Source of the DNA: Aquincolibacterium sp041674705
Lineage (GTDB): Bacteria; Omnitrophota; Omnitrophia; Omnitrophales; Aquincolibacteriaceae
Assembly: GCA_041674705.1 (NCBI GenBank)
Contig: JBAYVF010000037.1
Span: forward strand, 1 to 5,144
Reading direction: 5' to 3'
Length of the DNA stretch: 5,144 nucleotides
The notes beneath the pieces are model-generated. The model was not told where the DNA came from. It made no database searches and saw only the letters and a program-made list of their open reading frames with translations. This document shows, one piece after another, positions 1 to 4,970 of the stretch. How positions within the stretch are numbered: the first letter of the stretch is position 1; every line of letters begins with the position of its first letter. A program made the translations under genes and the position numbers.

Positions 1-759
1 AAGCAGGCGGGGCAAAAGATCGTTTCGCTCAGTCTCTACGACTATCCGAGCGCGCGGATTGCGGACGCGGCAGGCGTGGATGTGATCATGGTCGGTGATT
101 CGGTTGGCATGGTGCTTTTAGGCCATGAAAACACGCTGGGCATGACGATCGAACATATGCTTTATCACACCGCCGCGGTCAGTAAAGGCGTGAAACGGGC
201 GTTGGTGGTCGCAGACATGCCGATCCATTCCTATAACGATCCCGAGCTGGCGCTCAAGAACGCGCACCGTTTGATCCGGGAGGCGGGGGCGGATGCCGTC
301 AAGCTCGAGGGCGGCGCGAAGATCCAGGCCCAGATCCAAAAACTTGTTACGGACGGTATTTCAGTGATGGGGCATGTCGGGATGCTGCCGCAAAGCGTTG
401 GAGACGGAAAATATCGCGTTTATGGAAAAGATCCGGACGAAGCCGCGACGATCCTTGAAGATGCGAAACTGCTGGACCGGATGGGAGCATTCGCGATCGT
501 GTTGGAATGTGTGCCGGAAAAACTTGCGGCGGAGATCACCCAAGCCGTGAAGTGTCCGACGATCGGGATCGGGGCCGGACCCGCAACGGATGGTCAGGTG
601 CTGGTATTCCACGATCTGCTGGGCATTCGTTCCGGCGTGAGCCCCCGTTTTGTGCGCCGCTATGCCAACCTTGAAGCGATCATGAAAAAAGCGGCCGGCG
701 ATTATTGCCGGGACGTCCAAAAGAAAAAATTTCCTTCCAAAAAGGAAAGCTTCACATGA
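1..759 (+). CDS. panB: 3-methyl-2-oxobutanoate hydroxymethyltransferase (ketopantoate hydroxymethyltransferase), 5' end missing
   Basis: PanB transfers a hydroxymethyl group from 5,10-methylene-tetrahydrofolate to 3-methyl-2-oxobutanoate, giving ketopantoate. This is the first committed step of pantothenate and CoA synthesis and occurs in the cytoplasm. The reading frame is open from base 1, and 252 residues are visible. The family is usually about 260-280 residues, so only some 12-25 N-terminal residues are cut off; the GTG at 76 is internal, not the start. Family signatures are in order (visible-fragment numbering): YDYPSARIAD (13-22), VGDS with metal ligand D33, VADMP with D72, KLEGG with E103, GHVGMLPQS (124-132), the catalytic-type Glu in VLEC (E169), and GIGAGPATDGQ (189-199). 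The C-terminal SPRFVRRYANL and FPSKKESF segments are typical. Every expected active-site residue is present, so it is probably functional. panC is not directly downstream. The Lys-rich tail is encoded by an A-rich stretch that also forms a hairpin. Confidence 0.96.
   Translation, partial: KQAGQKIVSLSLYDYPSARIADAAGVDVIMVGDSVGMVLLGHENTLGMTIEHMLYHTAAVSKGVKRALVVADMPIHSYNDPELALKNAHRLIREAGADAVKLEGGAKIQAQIQKLVTDGISVMGHVGMLPQSVGDGKYRVYGKDPDEAATILEDAKLLDRMGAFAIVLECVPEKLAAEITQAVKCPTIGIGAGPATDGQVLVFHDLLGIRSGVSPRFVRRYANLEAIMKKAAGDYCRDVQKKKFPSKKESFT
721..748 (-). terminator. possible intrinsic terminator read on the minus strand, inside the panB 3' end
   Basis: Bases 730-736 (TTTCCTT) pair perfectly with 742-748 (AAGGAAA) around a 5-base loop. 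Read on the minus strand, this 7-bp stem is followed at once by six T, then C, then four T. That is the layout of an intrinsic terminator, though the stem is AT-rich. On the + strand no T-run follows. No minus-strand protein gene is visible to the right. It could end an antisense transcript of the structured region at 788-1001, or simply reflect Lys codons at the panB C-terminus. Confidence 0.3.
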
Positions 760-781
760 TCACAGGGGCAGTCGGTAGAAT
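751..781 (+). promoter_or_regulatory. candidate sigma70-type promoter for the structured RNA
   Basis: TTCACA (751-756, five of six matches to TTGACA) and TAGAAT (776-781, five of six matches to TATAAT) are separated by 19 bases, somewhat longer than the preferred 17. Initiation about 7 bases after the -10 would fall near A788. That is the first base of the outermost stem of the fold described for 788-1001. This agreement between promoter position and fold edge is the main support. The -35 overlaps the panB stop codon. Confidence 0.4.
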
Positions 782-787
782 TTCCAG

Positions 788-1001
788 AAATCCTGAAGCG
801 CGCTTCGAAGGTCGAGCGGGCATGGTGGCAGACAGAAGGCCTGACGTCACCGGCGGTCACTTCTTCCTGCGAGAATCGACCCCCTTCGAGTCTCGTCCCT
901 GGGACCTGCTCCCCGAAGCAGGACCAAGCTCCCAGGGCCTCGAACGCTGCCTCTAGGCCTTCTGCCTGCCGAGCGAGACCTGAAGTGCGAGTGAGGTTTT
1001 T
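788..1001 (+). ncRNA. candidate structured non-coding RNA, rod-shaped and 6S RNA-like in architecture (strand uncertain)
   Basis: Nested complementary segments fold nearly the whole stretch. The outer stem pairs 788-794 with 994-1000 (one U-U mismatch). The next pairs 799-806 with 982-989 (one G-U) and 809-813 with 977-981, with a 2-base bulge. The main helix pairs 827-842 with 955-970 (15 of 16 pairs; A832/C965 is the exception). A central open region follows, with a side hairpin of 855-858 plus 861-864 against 872-875 plus 878-881, opposite a 10-base strand at 945-954. The apical arm pairs 885-890 with 939-944, 897-904 with 930-937 (8 bp), and 905-910 with 917-922. U997-U1001 sit at the 3' edge. 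A closing stem, central bubble with small hairpin and apical arm is the plan of 6S RNA, the RNA polymerase-binding regulator. In 6S RNA the small hairpin lies in the 3' half of the bubble, which would fit the minus strand better. Promoter and U-run favour plus. I recognise no conserved primary-sequence motif of 6S, SRP RNA, tmRNA or RNase P. The existence of a structured element is well supported; the 6S identity is inference (about 0.35). Confidence 0.55.
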
Positions 1002-1021
1002 CCTCGCTGGGGAAAAACAAA

Positions 1022-1053
1022 CGGCGAAGAAGGATTTCTTGGAAATTTCGCCG
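1022..1053 (+). other. hairpin in the leader of the signalling gene
   Basis: CGGCGAA (1022-1028) pairs perfectly with TTCGCCG (1047-1053) around an 18-base loop. Inside it, an alternative 5-bp stem AAGAA/TTCTT (1027-1031 with 1036-1040) is mutually exclusive with the outer stem's top pairs. No T-run follows within 20 bases, so it is not a standard terminator. It lies about 40 bases upstream of the ATG at 1094 and might be a leader structure. Function unknown. Confidence 0.35.
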
Positions 1054-1063
1054 GGTGTGCTCG

Positions 1064-1088
1064 TAAAAATATAAATTTTTTAAGGGAG
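1064..1088 (+). promoter_or_regulatory. AT-rich leader with a -10-like TATAAA and strong Shine-Dalgarno for the gene at 1094
   Basis: A run of A and T includes TATAAA at 1070-1075, but no convincing -35 lies 16-18 bases upstream. Initiation here would leave only a short leader. The Shine-Dalgarno AAGGGAG (1082-1088) ends 5 bases before the ATG at 1094 and firmly supports that start. The promoter part is weak; the ribosome-binding part is strong. Confidence 0.35.
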
Positions 1089-1093
1089 ATGAA

Positions 1094-2566
1094 ATGAGAG
1101 ACAAAGGGAAGCGAATCCTGGTCGCCGAGCGGGATGACGCGACGAGGGAGATGATCCTGATGCGTCTTCATTCCCGCCATCACAAGGTCTTTGAGGCCTC
1201 GAAAAGCAGCCAAGCTCTGAGGTTTCTGGATCGCGAGGTGTTGGATCTGATCCTTCTTTCCAGCGACATGGAGCCTGTGAATGGCAAGATGCTCATCCAG
1301 GTCATCCGTTCCCGTTCCCACCTGATGTCGGTCCCGGTCATTATGATCACCGATGAACATAAGCTGACCGAGCTTATGCTGGGCCATGAAAAAGGCTTCG
1401 ACGATTTTTTGGTAAGACCGTTCAGCCCGCTTGTGTTGCAGTTACGCGTGAATCTTAATATTGCCAAGACCCTGGAACGGGTGGAGGCCAATGCGCTGAC
1501 GCATCTTCCGGGCAACCACGCGATCGAGAAGATCGTTTTGAAAAAGATCCAGGCCGGAGAAAAATTCTCGATCCTTTATATCGATATCAATAACTTCAAA
1601 GCGTTCAATGACCATTATAGTTTCCAGAAAGGGGATGAGGCGATCCTGCAGACCGCGAGGCTTCTCCTGACGACCAGTCACGCCGTGGCGCGGGACGGGG
1701 AGTGCTTTGTCGGGCATATCGGCGGGGACGATTTTATTGTGGTGCTTCCGGCGGAACTCGAAGAGGTCTTCGCGCGCCAATTCATCGATGATTTTGACCG
1801 GATCATTCCCACCTATTACAACAAAACGGACCGGGATGCGGGATTCATCCGCGTCGAGAACCGGCGCGGCAAAATGGAGAATTTTGCCCTCATGTCCTGT
1901 TCGGTCGCGGGTTGCACGAACCTTTACAGGAATTATGTGAATCTTCGAGAGATCGCGCAGGACGCGGCGGAGGTCAAGACGTTCCTCAAGAGCCAGCCGG
2001 GGAGCCATTACCTTCAAGACCGGCGTTCGTCCCCGATCAAAAAACTGGATGAGGCCGTTCATATCCTGGAGCCGGAGATCAAACCCGCCAAACCCAAAAA
2101 ACGCGTGGACCCTTTAGGGCAGGTGCTTGTGAGTTCCGGCTTGATCACCGAAGAGCAGCTCGGGAAGGCCCTCAAACAGCATCTCCAGACCGGTCATCGC
2201 CTTGGCCAGACATTGATCGATATGAATCTCATCTCGAGCCAGGATGTGGGGAGGATGCTTGAAAAGAAGCTCAATGTTCCTTATTTCAGCCTGAAGGGCT
2301 GGACCCCGGATCCTGCGATCTTTCATCTTTTTAACGCGGAATTTGTCTTTCATCACCGCGTCGTTCCGATCGGGGTGAGCGAAGGCTCTGTGAGGATCGC
2401 GATGTGCGACCCGTTCGATCTCCGGACTTTGGACGCGGTGGAGCGGATCACGGGGCTCAAACCCGTACCCTATCTCGCCTTGGAAGATGAATTCGAGCAA
2501 TTTCTCGAAAGTTTAACCCCGGGGACAGACCCCAGGATCGAAGTCGAGGCCCAAAAAATATTGTGA
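1094..2566 (+). CDS. signalling protein: degenerate receiver + GGDEF (GGDDF) + MshEN (GspE N-terminal) domains
   Basis: 490 residues, no signal peptide or membrane segment, so cytoplasmic. Residues about 6-125 are a response-regulator receiver fold (RILVAERDD, DLILL, PVIMITDE, GFDDFLVRPF). The usual phospho-acceptor Asp is S56, the acidic pair is E12-R13, and the conserved Lys is R108, so ordinary phosphorylation is unlikely. Residues about 131-310 are a GGDEF domain: ALTHLPGN, YIDINNFK with metal-type D164, N172-D173, signature HIGGDDF (208-214), and the C-terminal AAEVKTFLKSQPGS typical of one GGDEF subfamily. There is no RxxD inhibitory site before GGDDF. A charged Pro/Lys linker (311-338) leads to an MshEN domain (about 339-472) with two LGxxL-type repeats (PLGQVL at 340-345, RLGQTL at 369-374), then YRVVP-like and DPFDLRTLDAV segments. 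Known MshEN domains bind c-di-GMP or regulate type II secretion/type IV pilus ATPases; no ATPase is attached here. Likely role: making or sensing c-di-GMP in one polypeptide. Whether the GGDDF site is catalytic is unknown. Confidence 0.93.
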   Translation: MRDKGKRILVAERDDATREMILMRLHSRHHKVFEASKSSQALRFLDREVLDLILLSSDMEPVNGKMLIQVIRSRSHLMSVPVIMITDEHKLTELMLGHEKGFDDFLVRPFSPLVLQLRVNLNIAKTLERVEANALTHLPGNHAIEKIVLKKIQAGEKFSILYIDINNFKAFNDHYSFQKGDEAILQTARLLLTTSHAVARDGECFVGHIGGDDFIVVLPAELEEVFARQFIDDFDRIIPTYYNKTDRDAGFIRVENRRGKMENFALMSCSVAGCTNLYRNYVNLREIAQDAAEVKTFLKSQPGSHYLQDRRSSPIKKLDEAVHILEPEIKPAKPKKRVDPLGQVLVSSGLITEEQLGKALKQHLQTGHRLGQTLIDMNLISSQDVGRMLEKKLNVPYFSLKGWTPDPAIFHLFNAEFVFHHRVVPIGVSEGSVRIAMCDPFDLRTLDAVERITGLKPVPYLALEDEFEQFLESLTPGTDPRIEVEAQKIL

Positions 2567-2606
2567 AGGTTGTGGCCTTTTTGGCCGTTCCTATAGATGG
2601 CAGAAC

Positions 2607-2960
2607 ATGCCTTACCGGGGGTCTATGGGAATCGAATCCTTTCCAGAAATTGAGAATTTTCAGAAGTTGCCGCGCGAAGTGATCATCAAAGGCGCCAGCA
2701 CCCACTTTAACGAAGCGGAAGGCGCGTCCCTCCAGGGTATTGTCATCAACAATGTCGGCCATCCTATCAAGAATATCCGCGCCCAATTGGTGATCTTTGG
2801 CAAGAACCAGGTTCCTCTTTTGGGAACCAGCGTTTCGACCGAGCCGGACCGTTTGCCGCAGGGCGGAATCTCGAATTTTAAGTTTCAGCTGAAAGATCAT
2901 AAGTCAGAGATCAAAAACTATTTCTTGCATGCCAATTGGGGTTTTGACGAAACGGCCTAG
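2607..2960 (+). CDS. small FxLYD-like beta-sandwich protein, function unknown
   Basis: 117 residues from ATG 2607; an alternative ATG at 2625 would give 111 residues and has GGGGG 3 bases upstream. Neither start has an ideal ribosome-binding site (AGATGG precedes 2607). Residues about 38-97 show a pattern typical of FxLYD-type domains: a hydrophobic strand with GIVINN (44-49), an alternating strand RAQLVIFGKNQVPLLG (58-73), and a Leu-Pro-x-Gly turn before FKFQL (91-95). Such domains are usually extracytoplasmic, but no signal peptide or membrane segment is visible. The family assignment rests on pattern only. The gene starts 40 bases after the receiver-GGDEF-MshEN gene with no terminator between them, so co-transcription is likely. 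A functional link to that protein is possible but not shown. Confidence 0.8.
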   Translation: MPYRGSMGIESFPEIENFQKLPREVIIKGASTHFNEAEGASLQGIVINNVGHPIKNIRAQLVIFGKNQVPLLGTSVSTEPDRLPQGGISNFKFQLKDHKSEIKNYFLHANWGFDETA

Positions 2961-2970
2961 CAGAAGCGTC

Positions 2971-3009
2971 CCATCCGCCGGAAGAGGGGTCCATCCGACG
3001 AAGGGTGGT
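2971..3009 (+). repeat. imperfect tandem repeat of about 19-20 bases, second copy forms a hairpin
   Basis: CCATCCGCCGGAAGAGGGGT (2971-2990) is followed directly by a second copy starting CCATCCGACGAAGGGTGG (2991-3008). In the second unit CCATCC (2991-2996) pairs with GGGTGG (3003-3008), 6 bp including one G-U, around a 6-base loop. No T-run follows, so it is not a clear terminator. It lies between the FxLYD-like gene and the zinc-ribbon gene. Confidence 0.4.
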
Positions 3010-3096
3010 GGAAAATCAATTGTAACGTAGTGCGAGTTCGTTTAAGCTATGGGCCGGTTACCAAGGTCTGAAATATCCCCCCGGAGAAAGGCCCCG

Positions 3097-3297
3097 ATGG
3101 AAAATTATGTATGCCCGGTGTGCAAGGAACAGATGGAGCATGATCTGATGGTTTTCCTGAAACACACGGACCACCACATTATCGAGGTGATCCTGAGGGA
3201 GCACCCCAAGTGGGGACACGGGGATGGGATCTGCCAAGAGTGTCTGGATTATTATAAGAAAAGCGTCGGCCATAAGCCTTATACCGATGAGGCATAA
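3097..3297 (+). CDS. small four-cysteine zinc-ribbon-like protein
   Basis: 66 residues. I chose the ATG at 3097 over the in-frame ATG at 3049 because GGAGAAAGG (3083-3091) is a good ribosome-binding site for 3097 only, and the protein then starts just before its first Cys pair. CPVC (C6, C9) and CQEC (C46, C49) form two CxxC knuckles, as in zinc ribbons. The middle is helical and His-rich (LKHTDHHIIEVI, 21-32). The short tail after the second knuckle (YYKKS) is basic. No signal peptide, so cytoplasmic. Metal binding is inferred from the Cys spacing; the partner or substrate (protein, RNA or DNA) cannot be told. The family is not one I can name. Confidence 0.8.
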   Translation: MENYVCPVCKEQMEHDLMVFLKHTDHHIIEVILREHPKWGHGDGICQECLDYYKKSVGHKPYTDEA

Positions 3298-3334
3298 TTT
3301 TGATCAGCCGGAAGGCTAAGGGATTATAAAAGGA

Positions 3335-3784
3335 ATGAAGAAATTTTTAAGAGGTACGGTTCTTTTGATTTCTGTCAGTATCTGTTGGGGGGGGATGGTC
3401 CCGGCGGTTTTCGGAGCGGAGGGGCTTGAACCTGTGGCACAGTCCCAGGCCTATCAGGAATTCCTTAAGAAACCCGCCAATGATTTTTCCAAGATGATCT
3501 GTCTTTTGGAGTATTTCCGGACGGCTCCGATCCTGGTGCAGTTTGAAGGGATCGATTATACGCCCCAGATCGCCTATCCTATCGGGCTCGTGTATTTAAT
3601 GACGAATTATCGCAACGAGAAGCCGGAGGAATGGGCGAAGAGGCACTGTTACCGGTCGATTTTTAACAACAAGATCATCTATCTTAAGTTCCAGGACGGG
3701 AGTGCCCGCCCGGCTCGCGATGTGATCATAGAAAAATATCATGAACTTGAAGAAGCCCAGGAGAAACGGGCTTCTCAGGTCTGA
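3335..3784 (+). CDS. exported protein of unknown function (loosely DUF5329-like)
   Basis: 149 residues with a clear Sec signal peptide: basic MKKFLRG, hydrophobic core at 8-26, and probable cleavage after VFGA (residue 28). The mature part is about 120 residues. Distinct segments are ICLLEYFRTAP (55-65), QFEGIDYTP (69-77), EEWAKRHCYRS (98-108) and IIYLKFQDGSARPARDVI (114-131), then a charged helical tail. C56 and C105 are the only mature cysteines and could pair in the periplasm. The layout (short helix, strand with a small residue and Tyr, then a conserved Ser/Arg segment) recalls DUF5329-type periplasmic proteins, but this is weak. Start context is odd: AAGGA abuts the ATG, while AAGGG (3318-3322) is 12 bases away, so translation may be inefficient. 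It is 37 bases after the zinc-ribbon gene. Confidence 0.8.
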   Translation: MKKFLRGTVLLISVSICWGGMVPAVFGAEGLEPVAQSQAYQEFLKKPANDFSKMICLLEYFRTAPILVQFEGIDYTPQIAYPIGLVYLMTNYRNEKPEEWAKRHCYRSIFNNKIIYLKFQDGSARPARDVIIEKYHELEEAQEKRASQV

Positions 3785-3799
3785 GGCGGCATCTTTTTT
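3751..3799 (+). terminator. possible terminator at the end of the exported-protein gene
   Basis: AGAAGCCC (3751-3758) pairs perfectly with GGGCTTCT (3768-3775), 8 bp around a 9-base loop, inside the last codons. A run of six T (3794-3799) follows, but 18 bases after the stem, which is further than normal. A small CTCA/TGAG hairpin lies between. Read as a weak or non-classical terminator. Confidence 0.25.
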
Positions 3800-3879
3800 A
3801 TAGAGGTTAAGGGTTCGCCGGATTGTACCGTTAATTTTAGGGTAGCAGATCAAAACGGTGCAAAGAGAGAGGTGCTTTT

Positions 3880-4104
3880 ATGGTGACTGAAGTGGATGTG
3901 AAACCCGTCAGGTCGCGCGATCTCGCGTTGATCGGTTACGATGCCGCAACCTCGATCCTGGAAGTTGTATTCCGCGCGGGTGGCGTGTACCGCTATCAGG
4001 AAGTGCCCGAAGATGTTTATCATGGCTTGATGTCGGCGCCTTCGCACGGGACCTTCTTTCAAAAGCATATCAAGGTCCAGTATCCCTTTGTAAAGGTCAG
4101 CTGA
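3880..4104 (+). CDS. KTSC domain protein
   Basis: 74 residues, essentially one KTSC domain. Start ATG 3880 has AGAGG (3868-3872) 7 bases upstream. The domain pattern is complete: LIGYDAATSILEVVF (17-31), central YxY motif (YRY, 37-39), VPEDVYHGLMSAPSHGTFF (42-60), and a terminal basic-aromatic KVQYPFVKV. The domain is known as a stand-alone small protein and as the C-terminus of some lysyl-tRNA synthetases; RNA binding has been suggested but the function is not established. No signal peptide, so cytoplasmic. Only 8 bases separate its stop from the next ATG, implying co-transcription with the secreted inhibitor-like gene. Confidence 0.9.
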   Translation: MVTEVDVKPVRSRDLALIGYDAATSILEVVFRAGGVYRYQEVPEDVYHGLMSAPSHGTFFQKHIKVQYPFVKVS

Positions 4105-4112
4105 TCCGTGCA

Positions 4113-4970
4113 ATGAAAAAAAGCCCGTCCCTTTTTTCTATCCCGTTTCTCCTTCTTGCTTTTTCCTGTTTTTGTTTTTCCGTTCCGGTCGCCCGGGCAG
4201 AGGACTCGCTCTTGAAGATCCAGGCGATCCCGGATCAGAACTCCGTGAAGGGCGGCATGATGTTCCTTGTGCATGCCCAGGTCGTGAACGCGAGCTCCGA
4301 TACCTCGGAAGAATTCTGGAGCAATTCCTGCTCCTATGAAAAACATTGGGTGACGGACAACGCCGGGGTGTTCATCCAGTCCTGGACCTGCAACGAAAAC
4401 ACGCTTGAACCGGTCACGCTTGATCCCGGTGATGACTATGAAAAAAACATCATTCTCTACATCCCTAAAAAAGACAAGACCGAACCGGTGACCTTCCGGC
4501 TCGGGTTCAAGCGCATGAGCGAGAACGGCGATGTCGCCGAGCCTCTTTGGAGCGATCCGGTCACAATGACCGTCATTGTCCCCGAAGATATGAAAGAAGC
4601 CGCGCCTTCACCCGCGGCGGGGACGGACGTCGCGACGCCGCCGAAAACTCAGCCGCTTGTATTTCAGGATCCCGGTGTCCCTATCAAGGTTTCTCCGGGG
4701 ACGGAATTTTCGATTCAGTTGGTCAGCAATCCCTCGACCGGATTTGGCTGGAAAATGACTCTGCCGGTCGATCAGAAGATCGTGGAGTTCCTCGGGTCCG
4801 GGTATGTAGCGCCTCAGACAGCGATGTTGGGAGCGCCCGGTCATGAGGTCTACAAATTCAAGGCAATAACCTCAGGTGAGATGAAGGCCGATTTCGTCTA
4901 CGCACGGCCCTGGGAACCCAAAGTAGCTCCGGGCCGCAAGATCTTTACGATCCTCGTAGAAAAGGCTTAA
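4113..4970 (+). CDS. exported protein with Ig-like N-terminal region and chagasin-type (I42) protease-inhibitor domain
   Basis: 285 residues. Signal peptide: MKKS, hydrophobic 8-26, probable cleavage after ARA (residue 29); two Cys in the core do not form a proper lipobox. Residues about 31-157 look like an Ig-like beta-sandwich (FLVHAQVVN, LDPGDDYEKNIILYIP, VTFRLGF), with C73 and C93 a likely disulfide; BsuPI-like similarity is possible but weak. A Pro/Ala-rich linker spans about 158-182. Residues about 186-284 match the chagasin/I42 family, which inhibits papain-like cysteine proteases with three loops: NPSTG (206-210), GAPG (240-243) and RPWE (265-268). All three are in the right order. 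Inhibitory activity is inferred from the family. It acts outside the cytoplasm. No ideal ribosome-binding site precedes ATG 4113 (AAAGG at 4092-4096 is 16 bases away), so translation may be coupled to the KTSC gene 8 bases upstream. No cysteine protease gene is in the window. Confidence 0.9.
   Translation: MKKSPSLFSIPFLLLAFSCFCFSVPVARAEDSLLKIQAIPDQNSVKGGMMFLVHAQVVNASSDTSEEFWSNSCSYEKHWVTDNAGVFIQSWTCNENTLEPVTLDPGDDYEKNIILYIPKKDKTEPVTFRLGFKRMSENGDVAEPLWSDPVTMTVIVPEDMKEAAPSPAAGTDVATPPKTQPLVFQDPGVPIKVSPGTEFSIQLVSNPSTGFGWKMTLPVDQKIVEFLGSGYVAPQTAMLGAPGHEVYKFKAITSGEMKADFVYARPWEPKVAPGRKIFTILVEKA

Noticed and set aside
705..956. Open frame of 83 codons overlapping the panB end and the intergenic region (+)
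   Set aside because: It starts inside panB in another frame, has no ribosome-binding site, is Arg/Pro-rich without protein-like pattern, and lies over the structured RNA candidate.
721..1101. tmRNA, RNase P RNA or SRP RNA
   Set aside because: No tRNA-like CCA end, no GAGGAAAGUCC-type RNase P core and no SRP GGAA apical-loop motif could be found on either strand.
847..1104. Minus-strand open frame of 85 codons over the same region
   Set aside because: Low-complexity Arg/Ser/Gly composition, no recognisable domain; the GC-rich inverted repeats of the structured region explain the absence of stops.
1442..2062. Minus-strand open frame of 206 codons
   Set aside because: Lies wholly inside the strongly supported GGDEF-MshEN gene and shows no domain; it is a shadow of that coding sequence.
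2574..2586. GGCC-TTTTT-GGCC hairpin after the signalling gene as a terminator
   Set aside because: Only a 4-bp stem, with the T-run in the loop rather than after it.
3020..3048. Promoter-like TTGTAA with TAAGCT 17 bases later
   Set aside because: The -10 matches only three of six positions; too weak to list.
3049..3096. N-terminal extension of the zinc-ribbon protein from ATG 3049
   Set aside because: No ribosome-binding site before 3049 and the extra residues look like translated leader; the Shine-Dalgarno fits ATG 3097.
3300..3330. TTGATC and TATAAA, 19 bases apart, before the exported-protein gene
   Set aside because: Transcription would start at or inside the start codon, leaving no leader; more likely chance.
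3827..3859. ACCGTT/AACGGT inverted repeat upstream of the KTSC gene
   Set aside because: Six base pairs with a 21-base loop can easily arise by chance and nothing else supports an operator.
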